Below the pieces are notes generated by a model. The model saw only the letters and a program-made list of their open reading frames with translations, was not told the origin of the DNA and searched no databases. From positions 6,448,001-6,512,000 of the forward strand of contig NZ_CP089214.1 in assembly GCF_021183625.1 (NCBI RefSeq): a DNA stretch of 64,000 nt, given 5' to 3'. Numbering within the stretch: the stretch's first letter is position 1; each line of letters opens with the position of its first letter. This stretch comes from Nocardia asteroides (lineage in GTDB: Bacteria; Actinomycetota; Actinomycetes; Mycobacteriales; Mycobacteriaceae). The translations under genes were made by a program, and so were the position numbers. Positions 31,622 to 39,876 of the stretch are shown piece after piece.

Positions 31622-32789
31622 CGCGGAGGTCGAGGAGTTCCGCGCCGAGTTCGTCCGGTTCCTGGACGAGCACCTGCCCGCCGACGCCGCCGCGGGCGAG
31701 CGCCCCGGCTCCACCGGCGACATCCCGGAGTGGGCGCGCGCCTGGCAGCGGGTGCTCTTCGAGCACGGCTGGCTGGTGCCGGGCAACCCGCCCGGCTACG
31801 GCGGGCGCGGCGCCGGGATCCTGCAGCAGTACGTGCACCGGGAGGAGCTGGCCCGGCGCGGCATCTACGAGAACTTCAACCCGCAGGGGTCGGGGATCAT
31901 CGCGGCCTCGCTGCTCACCTTCGGCACCGAGGAGCAGAAGCAGCGCTGGGCCGCGCCCATCCTGCGCGGCGACCTGACCGCCGCGCTCGGCATGAGCGAG
32001 CCCGGCGCCGGCTCCGACCTGGCCGGGCTGCGCACCCGCGCGGTGCGCGACGGTGACGTGTACGTCGTCGACGGGCAGAAGGTGTGGACCTCCGGCGCGC
32101 ACGACGCCGACGTGCTGCTCACCTTCGTCCGCACCGACCCGGCGGCGCCCAAGCACCGCGGGATCTCGGCGCTGATCATCCCCACCGACCTGCCCGGGGT
32201 CGAGCGCAGGCCCTTCGCCTCGATCTGCGACCCCGGCGACCTCGACTTCAACGAGGTCTTCTTCGCCGGGGTGCGGGTGCCCGCGGAGAACCTGCTCGGG
32301 CCGGAGAACCAGGGGTGGCGGGTGGCGAACGGATCGCTCGGGCACGAGCGGAACCTGCTCTGGACCAGCTTCGCCGTCCGGCTGGACGGGCTGCTCGCCG
32401 ACTTCCACCCGGTCGGGCCGGTGCAGGAGGATCGCTACGCCACGTTGGCGCTGGACGCGCAGGCGCTGCGGCTGCTCGGCTCCGGCGCGCTCGCGAAAGC
32501 GGCTGCCGGGGAGGATGACCCGGCCGAGATGTCGGTGCTCAAACTGCTCGGCTCGGAAGCGGTGCAGCGCGCCTCCGAGCACGCGCTCGCCGCCGCGGGC
32601 GGGGCTGCGCTCCCGCATCCCGACGTGACCGCTCGGCACAGTCCGTTCAATGTGGACGAGAGTGCGCCCGGGTGGTTCGAGCGGTTCGTGCGGAGTTTCG
32701 CGGGGACTATTGCCGGGGGGACGTCGGAGATTCAGCGGACGATCATCGCCCAGCGGATCCTGGGATTGCCGCGCGCGGGTGCGGGGTAG
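31605..32789 (+). CDS. Acyl-CoA dehydrogenase, long subunit of a pair (pair 2)
   Basis: A 394-residue acyl-CoA dehydrogenase, paralogous to 20224-21399. GMSEPGAGSDLAGLRTRAVRDG, QKVWTSGAHDADVLLTF and SFAGTIAGGTSEIQRTIIAQRILGLPR are conserved. The last 150 bases are less GC-biased at third positions than the rest of the gene (for example gggactattgccggggggacg), which hints at a recombination or insertion border where the adjoining transport block begins. It converges on the minus-strand membrane protein gene with a 51-base gap holding no clear terminator. Confidence 0.92.
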   Translation: MQLSFDAEVEEFRAEFVRFLDEHLPADAAAGERPGSTGDIPEWARAWQRVLFEHGWLVPGNPPGYGGRGAGILQQYVHREELARRGIYENFNPQGSGIIAASLLTFGTEEQKQRWAAPILRGDLTAALGMSEPGAGSDLAGLRTRAVRDGDVYVVDGQKVWTSGAHDADVLLTFVRTDPAAPKHRGISALIIPTDLPGVERRPFASICDPGDLDFNEVFFAGVRVPAENLLGPENQGWRVANGSLGHERNLLWTSFAVRLDGLLADFHPVGPVQEDRYATLALDAQALRLLGSGALAKAAAGEDDPAEMSVLKLLGSEAVQRASEHALAAAGGAALPHPDVTARHSPFNVDESAPGWFERFVRSFAGTIAGGTSEIQRTIIAQRILGLPRAGAG

Positions 32790-32840
32790 GGCTGGAAGGA
32801 AACGGCCGCGACGAAGTGATCCGGTCAGCGGTCCCGTTGG

Positions 32841-34535
32841 TCACGAGCCGTCCGATCGTTGTCGGGAAATGTGCAGGTGCTGGTCGTGGTCGACTTCACG
32901 CGGCCTGCGGTCCGACAGGGTAGCCGCCGAACCGTCCCGATCGAGGCGGTTTGCGTCGGTGCGCCAGCTCGCCACCACGCCCTCCACGTCCGCGATGCCG
33001 AGCCCTGATGCGGAAGTGGGCTCGATGGCGACGCCTCCCAATTCCGGGGACTCGTCCAGTACCTCGCTGAGATGACGCAGGCAACGGCCGGCGCCGCGCG
33101 CTTCATCCAGCGCCATGTACCCGGTGTAGGCACTCAACCAGTGCTCGAGGGCAGCATCGGAGTCGCCGCACATCCAGCGCAGCACGCCGCTGATCTCGGT
33201 GGCGTGCACGCGGCCGCCGGGGTCGCGGCCGTTCTCGGTGCGGGTGAAAGCGAGCTCGAGGCGGTCGGCCGCGGCCTCCAACCTGCCCCGGCGGAGTTCG
33301 GCTACCGCGAGGTTGATCAGGACGCAGACCTCGGCGGGCAGGTCCGCGCGGGGGAGCAGCCGCCAGGTCTGCTCGAGTTCGGTGACGGCCTCGTCCAGCC
33401 CGGTTCGGGTGCGCAGGTGGCGCAGCGCACGGCGGTGGCTACTGCGCGCGGCGACTCCCGTGGACCAGCTCAGCGGGCGGTAGCGTCTCCGGTCGTCGGC
33501 GGCCTGGTTCGCGCGCAGTTCCAGCAGGCCGTGCTGCATCGGGAACAACTTCGCCAGGTCTGGGATCGTCGCCACCCGACTGCACAGCAGGGCGAAGCCG
33601 AGTTCGCCCGCATCCTGCACCTCGAGCGCATCGAGAATGCGGACCAGCTCCGGAAGCACCGCTGTGGGCAGATGTTTGTGCATGGACGCAGCCGCGCAAC
33701 TGTTGAGCAGGGTACGGAGGTCCCGCGTGGACGCGCCGAACCAGCGCCTCGCTGCCGCGGCGTGGCCGGGGTGCCCGAGCGCGACGGCACGCGCGCTCGC
33801 GCGATCGGCGTGCTCGCGCACCAGCGCGGTGAGCGCGGCTTGCCAGGCCGGATTCCCGAGCACGGCATCACGCTCCGAAGCGCTCGGTCCGACGGTCGGG
33901 TAGTAGTACCTGGCACCCTGCACGGCAACGACCCGGTCGGCCAGCAATTGTTCGCACAACTCGGTGGCGGTTTCGAAGCCGGGTGGTTCCGTGCCGGGCT
34001 CCCGGACCGCCTTCTCGGCGTCGACGAGCGCGGTCGCCACCGCGAGCAGCGTTGCGCTGTCGTACCGGCGCACCGGGAGTAGCCGGAGAACCGCTGCCTC
34101 GGTGGGATTGCGCGCCGAGTCGGCCGGCGGCGTGAAGGTCGCGGGCCGGGGCGGTATGCCGACCACCTCCACGTGCGGCTTGTTCAGCGTGTCCAGCAGC
34201 GCGCGGGTCCGCGTGAGTCGCTCCTCGTCCTGCCGCCGCGAGTACCACCGGTACCCGGCGAAGAGCACGCCGCCGACGACCAGCAGCACCCAGAACGCCC
34301 GCAGCGTGCTCGCCAGCGTCTGGACCACCTCGGTCTCCCCGAAGGAGTCGACAACGAGGGTCCGGCCGAACTCGAGGGTGAGCGCCGTGGCGACCACCGG
34401 GGTGGTGCCGAGCGCGACCCGCCACAGCGTCGAACGCGGCGCCGCACCTCGTCGCGCAGCCGGCTCGGCGTCCCGTCGTGCCGTAGGCTCCGCCCTGGGT
34501 CGATCCGGCTGCCCCGCAGTGGGTTCCGTACTCAT
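32841..34535 (-). CDS. Membrane protein with TPR-like C-terminal region, unknown function
   Basis: A 564-residue protein. Residues 1-37 are charged and Arg/Pro-rich. Two membrane helices lie at about 38-56 and 79-95. The remainder is helical, with alanine and leucine spacing suggestive of tetratricopeptide-like repeats in the last third (LINLAVAELRRGRLEAAADRLELAF; ALEHWLSAYTGYMALDEARGAGRCLRHL). I do not recognise a named family. The ATG overlaps the permease stop by 4 bases, so it is the third gene of a coupled three-gene operon with a permease and a solute-binding lipoprotein. It may be a transporter-associated scaffold or sensor. Base composition and the lack of island operators set this operon apart. 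Confidence 0.65.
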   Translation of the reverse strand: MSTEPTAGQPDRPRAEPTARRDAEPAARRGAAPRSTLWRVALGTTPVVATALTLEFGRTLVVDSFGETEVVQTLASTLRAFWVLLVVGGVLFAGYRWYSRRQDEERLTRTRALLDTLNKPHVEVVGIPPRPATFTPPADSARNPTEAAVLRLLPVRRYDSATLLAVATALVDAEKAVREPGTEPPGFETATELCEQLLADRVVAVQGARYYYPTVGPSASERDAVLGNPAWQAALTALVREHADRASARAVALGHPGHAAAARRWFGASTRDLRTLLNSCAAASMHKHLPTAVLPELVRILDALEVQDAGELGFALLCSRVATIPDLAKLFPMQHGLLELRANQAADDRRRYRPLSWSTGVAARSSHRRALRHLRTRTGLDEAVTELEQTWRLLPRADLPAEVCVLINLAVAELRRGRLEAAADRLELAFTRTENGRDPGGRVHATEISGVLRWMCGDSDAALEHWLSAYTGYMALDEARGAGRCLRHLSEVLDESPELGGVAIEPTSASGLGIADVEGVVASWRTDANRLDRDGSAATLSDRRPREVDHDQHLHISRQRSDGS

Positions 34536-36337
34536 CGCACTGCGCCCCCGGTCAATCCGGGCACCAGCCAGCGCCGCCAGGTGAGGACCAGGACCAGCAC
34601 CGGCACCACGGCCGAGAGCAGCGAACCGGCCGCCAGCCGCGCCGAGTTCTCCTCGAACTGCCGCGCCTCACCCCAGAGCAGCAGCGACCACGGGCTCCCG
34701 CCCGCACCGCCGAGCAGGAAGCCGATGGTGAAGTCATTCCACACCTGCACCGACTGCAGCACGGCCACGGCGCCGAGCGCGGGCCAAGCGGTCTCCAGTA
34801 CGCGCCGTACGGCGGTGGCCTGGGTGGCGAGGCCGTGCAGCGCGGCGGCTCCCTCCGGGGCGGCGAGCAGGGCGGCGCGCAGGACGAGCACGGCGATCGG
34901 GATTCCAGCGGCGGCGTGTACCAGGATCAGCGGGGTGCGGGTGCCTGCGAGCCCGCCGTGCTCGACCGCCCAGACAATCGGGCCGAGGTAGGTCTGCACC
35001 GGCAGCACCGCGAGCACCACCAGGCCGGATACGACGATCCGGGTGCGCGCTCGCTCCGGGTCTGCGGCGGCGAGCCGGAGCGCGGCGGGGACGGCGGCGG
35101 TCACCACGAGCAGCGTGCTCGCCAGCGCCACCCACCCGGTGCTGCCGAGCGAGTCGAGCAGGGCCCGGTCTCGGAGCAGCCCTGTGACCGCGTCGAGCTG
35201 GAAACCGTACGGACCCCAGAACGTCGCAACGGCCAGCACCAGGATCGGGAAGGAGACGACCAGGAAGACGGCGGCCGCGGCGAGTATCCGTTTCACGCTC
35301 GGCCGCACCCGGGTCCGGGTGATGGGGGGTGCGGCGGGGCGGCTGCCCCCGGTCCCGTTCTGGAAGTACCAGGCCCCGACGCCGACCAGGGCGGCAAGCG
35401 GCACCGCGTACACCGCCTCCGGGCCGAAGCCGGAGTCCGGATCGCTGGCCAGCCGCCACCAGAACACCGTCGCGCCCTGATTCCACTCCTGCAGCGGCCA
35501 CGGCACCCCGATGAGCACAGCGTCGAACATGCGCGCCGCGGCGACCCCGATTCCGGTCGCGAGCACGAGTACCACCGGCCGCAGCTCTTCCAGCCTGCGT
35601 TGGTGCCGCTCCCAGTTCTTGCCCGCTTTCACGTACGCGACTCTGGCCGGGTCGGCTTCGATCGCAAGGACGCCGTCGCGCAGCAGCGCGGTGGCGAAAC
35701 CGAACCAGGTCCAGACGAAGGCGGTGGGTGGCAGCAGGCAGAACCACCAGAAGACGGCGGGCTGCGAGTCGAACCCGAACAGGTCGGCCAGCCGCTGGAA
35801 GATGAGCCGGAAGGCGACCCCGGACACCAGCGCGGCGACCGCGCAGGGCGCCACCAGCGGCAGCCACATGTTCCACCGATCCCGCAGCCACACCGCCAGG
35901 GCCAGCGCGACCGCCACCAGCACCGCGGCGAGCAGCACCATGCACCCGGTGAACAGGTAGGCCCGCGCCCCGGCCGGGCTCAGCCCGCGCCCGACCTGGT
36001 AGCAGGCCGCCGCGACCACCCAGGGAACGAAGACCGCCAGCAGGGCGTAGTGCCGGTGACCGGATTTCGGGTGCCTGACCACGACCACCGTGCCCACCAC
36101 CGCCACCACGGCCGCCGCGCACCACAGCGGGACCGTCGGCGTGGTCGCCACCGCGAAACCGATGGTGACCGCCGCCGGGACGATGAGCACCGCGGTGACG
36201 AGCACCGCCGCCGGCGCGGCCCACAGCAGCGTCAGCAACCGCAGTCGGGGCACCCCGGGCACCGGCGCGCCGCGCATAGGCCGGGTGGTCAGCGCCAGCC
36301 GGACGCCGTGCGCCTCGATGTACGAGTTCGTGCTCAC
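34532..36337 (-). CDS. Fused two-domain ABC sugar-type permease (MalF-MalG-like)
   Basis: A 601-residue polytopic membrane protein made of two permease halves. The first (about 1-325) has an EAA-like loop at 227-258 (EADPARVAYVKAGKNWERHQ, then RRLEELRPVV). The second (about 345-601) has one at 494-536 ending AVLQSVQVWNDF, very like MalG. ABC importers of the carbohydrate type normally use two separate permeases, so this is a fusion; the first EAA loop is degenerate. The GTG start at 36337 overlaps the binding-protein stop by GTGA. No ATPase gene is nearby. The substrate may be a carbohydrate or polyol. Confidence 0.75.
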   Translation of the reverse strand: MSTNSYIEAHGVRLALTTRPMRGAPVPGVPRLRLLTLLWAAPAAVLVTAVLIVPAAVTIGFAVATTPTVPLWCAAAVVAVVGTVVVVRHPKSGHRHYALLAVFVPWVVAAACYQVGRGLSPAGARAYLFTGCMVLLAAVLVAVALALAVWLRDRWNMWLPLVAPCAVAALVSGVAFRLIFQRLADLFGFDSQPAVFWWFCLLPPTAFVWTWFGFATALLRDGVLAIEADPARVAYVKAGKNWERHQRRLEELRPVVLVLATGIGVAAARMFDAVLIGVPWPLQEWNQGATVFWWRLASDPDSGFGPEAVYAVPLAALVGVGAWYFQNGTGGSRPAAPPITRTRVRPSVKRILAAAAVFLVVSFPILVLAVATFWGPYGFQLDAVTGLLRDRALLDSLGSTGWVALASTLLVVTAAVPAALRLAAADPERARTRIVVSGLVVLAVLPVQTYLGPIVWAVEHGGLAGTRTPLILVHAAAGIPIAVLVLRAALLAAPEGAAALHGLATQATAVRRVLETAWPALGAVAVLQSVQVWNDFTIGFLLGGAGGSPWSLLLWGEARQFEENSARLAAGSLLSAVVPVLVLVLTWRRWLVPGLTGGAVR

Positions 36338-37602
36338 CGCGCTCGTCGCTCCCGCTCGTCCAGCGCCGCGACGGCCCGGTCCACTGCCGGCTCGAGCGCA
36401 CCCGCCCCGTCCCCGACCTCGGTGAGGAACCCGGTCAGCACCGGCCACAACCCGTGCCGCCCGCCCATCGCCCCGATCCGCTCGGACAACTCGACCACCG
36501 GCTCGGCGGTCAACTCCCCAGCCACCGGGCCGAGAAAGCGCGAGTACGCCGCCTTGGTCACCCGATGCGGCTCGAGAAACCCGCCGTACCCCTCGATCCA
36601 CGGCTTCGCCGCCCCCGGCGCGGCGAGCGCGGCGACCACCTCGTTCGCCGCCTTGGGCGCCCCCGCCGTCACCACCGCCACGTCACCGCCGACGATGTGC
36701 GGCCGGGCGCCGCCGGGCACGGGCGGGAACCAGGTGGTCCCCACGACGTCGTCGGAGCGCTTCGCGTGCCGCAGGCAGCGCCGCACGATCGGCTCGGCGA
36801 AGTCGGGCATCGCCACCATGAGCGCGGTGCGGTGGTCGAAGACCTCCCGGACCGCGTCGGGGAACTGCCTGGTCAGCGCATACCCGATGCCGCGCGCGGC
36901 CCGCACACCCCACAGCGCACCGAGGTTGCGCAGCGCCGCCCGCACCGCGGGCCGGTCCCAGCGCCGCGGCGGCGCGCTCTCGGCGAGATCCAGGTATTCG
37001 TCGGGGGATTCGGCGAGCAGCATGTTCTCGAAACTGTCCGTGAGCGTCCACCCGTCCGCCCCCGCGGGTGCGAGGAACCGGACGGGCCCGCCGGAGAGCT
37101 CACCGGCCGCGGCGACCCAGTCCCGCACGGTCCACCCGGCCGGATCGCCGAGCCCGTACTCCGCCATCGCCTCCCGGTCGAACCACACCAGCGACTTCGC
37201 CGTCAACTTGAACGGCGCACCGTAGGGCTCGCAGTCGTGGACGAGCAGCCGCTCCCAGTACTCGGCGTACGGCGCGCCCCGCCACACCTGCTCGGGCAGC
37301 GCCCGCAGCCTGCCGCGCGCCGCGAGCGCCCGCACCTGCCCGATCTGCGGCATCATCACGATGTCCGGCGCCTCCCGCCCCGCCGAGCCGAAGGCGGTGT
37401 CGATGTCGTCGCCGAGCGGAACCACCTGCACGGCGGGCCCGATCTCCAGCGCCGCGAGCACCGAGCGGAAGGCGGCCAGCTCACCCCCGCTCCACGCCAC
37501 CGCGATCCGCACCGCCCCCGACCCGCCGAACGGGCCCGTGCCGCATCCGGCCGCCAGCGGCAGCAGTGCCCCCGCCCGCAGCAGCCCCCTGCGTGAAACC
37601 AT
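36334..37602 (-). CDS. ABC transporter solute-binding lipoprotein (family 1)
   Basis: A 422-residue extracytoplasmic lipoprotein. The signal begins MVSRRGLLRAGALLPLAAGC with a twin-Arg-like start and a lipobox ending at Cys20. The mature part fits the carbohydrate-binding SBP_bac_1 fold: IAVAWSGGELAAFRSVL, then PDIVMMPQIGQVRALAARG, PFKLTAKSLVWFDREAM and GGDVAVVTAGAPKAANEVVAALA. It is first in a coupled operon with the fused permease. The ligand is unknown; the fold points to an oligosaccharide or a glycosylated compound. Confidence 0.85.
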   Translation of the reverse strand: MVSRRGLLRAGALLPLAAGCGTGPFGGSGAVRIAVAWSGGELAAFRSVLAALEIGPAVQVVPLGDDIDTAFGSAGREAPDIVMMPQIGQVRALAARGRLRALPEQVWRGAPYAEYWERLLVHDCEPYGAPFKLTAKSLVWFDREAMAEYGLGDPAGWTVRDWVAAAGELSGGPVRFLAPAGADGWTLTDSFENMLLAESPDEYLDLAESAPPRRWDRPAVRAALRNLGALWGVRAARGIGYALTRQFPDAVREVFDHRTALMVAMPDFAEPIVRRCLRHAKRSDDVVGTTWFPPVPGGARPHIVGGDVAVVTAGAPKAANEVVAALAAPGAAKPWIEGYGGFLEPHRVTKAAYSRFLGPVAGELTAEPVVELSERIGAMGGRHGLWPVLTGFLTEVGDGAGALEPAVDRAVAALDERERRAR

Positions 37603-37676
37603 GCTCCCCCGATGTCGTTGCCCGACAGCCGGTCCCGATTATGCCCCGTGGTCTCCCGGGAAAGTTCCGAATCGGC

Positions 37677-37868
37677 TCACTCGGTGGCGGTGAGCGCGGC
37701 GCGCGGGCACTGCGCGACCGCCTCGCGCACCCCGGCGGCGAGCGCGTCGGGGACCTCCTCGTGCAGGACGTGCAGGTTGTCCTGGTCGTCCAGGTCGAAG
37801 ACCTCGGGGGCGATCCCGGCGCAGACGCCGTTCGCCTCGCAGAGGGTCCAGTTCACATCCACCTTCAC
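37677..37868 (-). CDS. [3Fe-4S] ferredoxin (1)
   Basis: A 63-residue ferredoxin of the P450-partner type. The three cluster Cys are 10, 16 and 54 (LCEANGVCAG ... QCP). The fourth ligand position of a 4Fe-4S cluster is occupied by a non-Cys residue, as in other 3Fe-4S P450 donors. The GTG start overlaps the upstream ferredoxin gene by 4 bases. With the next ferredoxin and the NuoF-like flavoprotein it makes a three-gene redox operon on the minus strand. Confidence 0.93.
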   Translation of the reverse strand: MKVDVNWTLCEANGVCAGIAPEVFDLDDQDNLHVLHEEVPDALAAGVREAVAQCPRAALTATE

Positions 37869-38077
37869 GGGGTCACCTCCGGGTCGTCGACGGTCAGGAT
37901 GGCGTGCACGGGGCAGTCGAGCAGGGCGCGCAGGACGCCGTCGTGCTCGGTGGGCGGGACCGTGCCGTCGGTCTCGAGGGCGGCGTAGCCCCAGTCGTCC
38001 AGGGAGAAGTGGCGCGGCGCGTGTCTGGCGCAGATGCCGAAGCCGTCGCAGAGGGTGCGGTCGAGGCGGATCTTCAC
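37865..38077 (-). CDS. [3Fe-4S] ferredoxin (2)
   Basis: A 70-residue ferredoxin with cluster Cys at 10, 16 and 55 (LCDGFGICAR ... DCPVHAI). It overlaps both neighbours by GTGA, so the flavoprotein and the two ferredoxins are translated together. Two ferredoxins from one operon suggest they serve different P450s or that one feeds the other. Confidence 0.92.
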   Translation of the reverse strand: MKIRLDRTLCDGFGICARHAPRHFSLDDWGYAALETDGTVPPTEHDGVLRALLDCPVHAILTVDDPEVTP

Positions 38078-39375
38078 GGGCGGACCTCCGGGTGCACCTC
38101 GAAGGGGCGCTCGGCGCGGTACGGGCCGTCGGCGCAGGTGGGGCAGGTGCCGGTCAGGTGCGTGGCGACGTCGGCGCCGAAGCGGGCGAGCAGGGTGGCG
38201 GCGGCGTTGGTGGCGCCGTCGAGGGTGCCGCAGGCGCCGCGGCCGCGCAGCACGACCGACCAGCGGCGCAGCCGGGCCACGTCCTCGTCGGTGGCGGCGC
38301 CGTCGCGCAGCGCGCCCGCGGCGGCGGCCATGGCGGCGGTGCCGTTCCAGCAGGAGCCGCACTGGCCGGCGTTCTCCCTGTCGAAGTACTCCAGCACGGC
38401 GGCGGCGACCGCCACCGGGCACTCGGTGGTGATGAGCGAGAAGGCGCCGCAGCCGAGCCCGCCGCCGATCGCGCGCAGGGCGCTGTGCTCCAGGGTGACG
38501 TCGAGGACGGCCCGGTCCACCATGCCCGCGAAGTAGCCACCGGTGAGCGCGCCGCGCACGCTGTCGGGCGAAACGCCGTGCAGCGCGAGCAGTTCGGTGA
38601 AGGGGAGGCCGTGCGGGAGTTCGTAGAGCGCGGCCGGGCGGCCACCGCCGGAGACGGTGGCGAGGAAGGTGCCGGGGGAAGCCTCGGTGCCCGCCGCGCG
38701 GAACCCTTCCCCGCCGTGCGCGTGCACGAAGGGCAGGTGCGCGAGCGTCTCCACATTGCTGACCACGGTGGGCAGCCCGGCGACGCCGCGCTCGAACGGG
38801 CGCGGCGGCTTGTCGCTGGGCAGCGCGGGGCCGCCCTGCACCGCGCGCACGGCCGCGGTCTCCTCGCCCGCCACGTAGGTCGGGTCGACCAGCACCAGCT
38901 CGATCGCGGGCGCCTCGATCCCGGCGGAGTCGAGCTCGGTGAGCGCGGCGTCCACGCTGCGCGCCGCGGCCGGGTCGGAGAGGTAGACCACCGCGCGCTC
39001 GGCCCCGACGACCCCCGCGGCCAGCCGCAGCCCGTCCAGTACCAGGTGCGGGCGCTGCCGCAGCAGCCACTTGTCCTTGATCGAGGCGGGCTCGCCCTCC
39101 TCGCCGTTGGCCAGCACCACGGTGCCGCTGCCGCGCCGGTGCGCCGCGCGCACCCCGGCCAGCTTCACCGCGAGCGGGAACCCCGCACCGCCGCGGCCGA
39201 GCAGCCCGCTGCGCCGCACCTGCTCCAGCAGCGCCTCCGGGTCACCGGCCGGACGGTAGCCACCGGCCGCGCGATACTCGTCCAGCGGCTCCGCGCCAGC
39301 GCGCAGCAGCCGCGGCTCCAGCCCCGGCGCCGGGCCGCCGACCCGGAACGCGGACCGCTCGAAAATGTCCTGCAT
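38074..39375 (-). CDS. NuoF-like NADH:ferredoxin flavoprotein with altered Fe-S motif
   Basis: A 433-residue protein homologous to the NADH-binding subunit of complex I (NuoF). GRGGAGFP at 60-67 and NGEEGEPAS at 90-98 correspond to the NADH/FMN site. The 4Fe-4S region reads CGSCWNGT: Cys339 and Cys342 are kept, but the third Cys of the usual CxxCxxC is Gly345. A later Cys382 and a C-terminal CPTC (411-414) are present and could compensate. It stands alone from complex I genes and is coupled to two ferredoxins, so it is probably the NADH-dependent reductase that feeds the island's P450s. Start 39375 chosen; the frame extending to 39663 overlaps a divergent gene. Confidence 0.85.
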   Translation of the reverse strand: MQDIFERSAFRVGGPAPGLEPRLLRAGAEPLDEYRAAGGYRPAGDPEALLEQVRRSGLLGRGGAGFPLAVKLAGVRAAHRRGSGTVVLANGEEGEPASIKDKWLLRQRPHLVLDGLRLAAGVVGAERAVVYLSDPAAARSVDAALTELDSAGIEAPAIELVLVDPTYVAGEETAAVRAVQGGPALPSDKPPRPFERGVAGLPTVVSNVETLAHLPFVHAHGGEGFRAAGTEASPGTFLATVSGGGRPAALYELPHGLPFTELLALHGVSPDSVRGALTGGYFAGMVDRAVLDVTLEHSALRAIGGGLGCGAFSLITTECPVAVAAAVLEYFDRENAGQCGSCWNGTAAMAAAAGALRDGAATDEDVARLRRWSVVLRGRGACGTLDGATNAAATLLARFGADVATHLTGTCPTCADGPYRAERPFEVHPEVRP

Positions 39376-39418
39376 GGCAACCTCTTCCGGGGGAGAAACG
39401 GCCGCTAGGCTGGCCGGT

Positions 39419-39874
39419 ATGAGAACCGCGGTGGTGCGAATCGACGTCGACCCGGCCGGCGAGCTGTCGCCCGCCGGGCTCACCGACGGGCTCACCGCGC
39501 TGCGCGCGCACCTGAGCGGGATCCCGGCGGTGCTGGTCGGCTCGGCCGCGAGCCGGGAACTCCAGCTGCACATCGAGACCGGCGACACCGAGGCCGCCGT
39601 GCGGGCCGCGGTCCGCGCCTGCGCGAAGGCGTTCGGCACCGAGCCGGTGCCCGGCGTCGTCACCTACGTCAGCCGCGGCACCGACGACGACGCGCACGGC
39701 GTGCTCGCCGGGTTCGGGCTGCGCGGCGAGATCCGGCGCGAGCCGGACGCCGACGGCTTCGACGTGGTGCACGTGACCCTCGACCGCGCCGACCTGGAGC
39801 GGGTGCCGGAGAGCCGGATCCACACCGCCCTGGAGGCGTCGCTCAACTGCGAGGTGGTCGTCCATACCCGGTGA
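39419..39874 (+). CDS. Conserved small protein, unknown function
   Basis: A 151-residue soluble protein (MRTAVVRIDVDPAGELSP...). It has a regular alternation of beta strands and helices (TAVVRIDVD, AVLVGSAA, VVTYVSRG, FDVVHVTLDRADLERV) suggesting a two-layer alpha/beta fold. No named domain recognised. A TAGGCT -10-like hexamer at 39406-39411 would place transcription start at the ATG, implying a leaderless transcript. It is divergent from the redox operon with a 43-base gap and converges on an alpha/beta hydrolase gene. Confidence 0.65.
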   Translation: MRTAVVRIDVDPAGELSPAGLTDGLTALRAHLSGIPAVLVGSAASRELQLHIETGDTEAAVRAAVRACAKAFGTEPVPGVVTYVSRGTDDDAHGVLAGFGLRGEIRREPDADGFDVVHVTLDRADLERVPESRIHTALEASLNCEVVVHTR

Positions 39875-39876
39875 GC

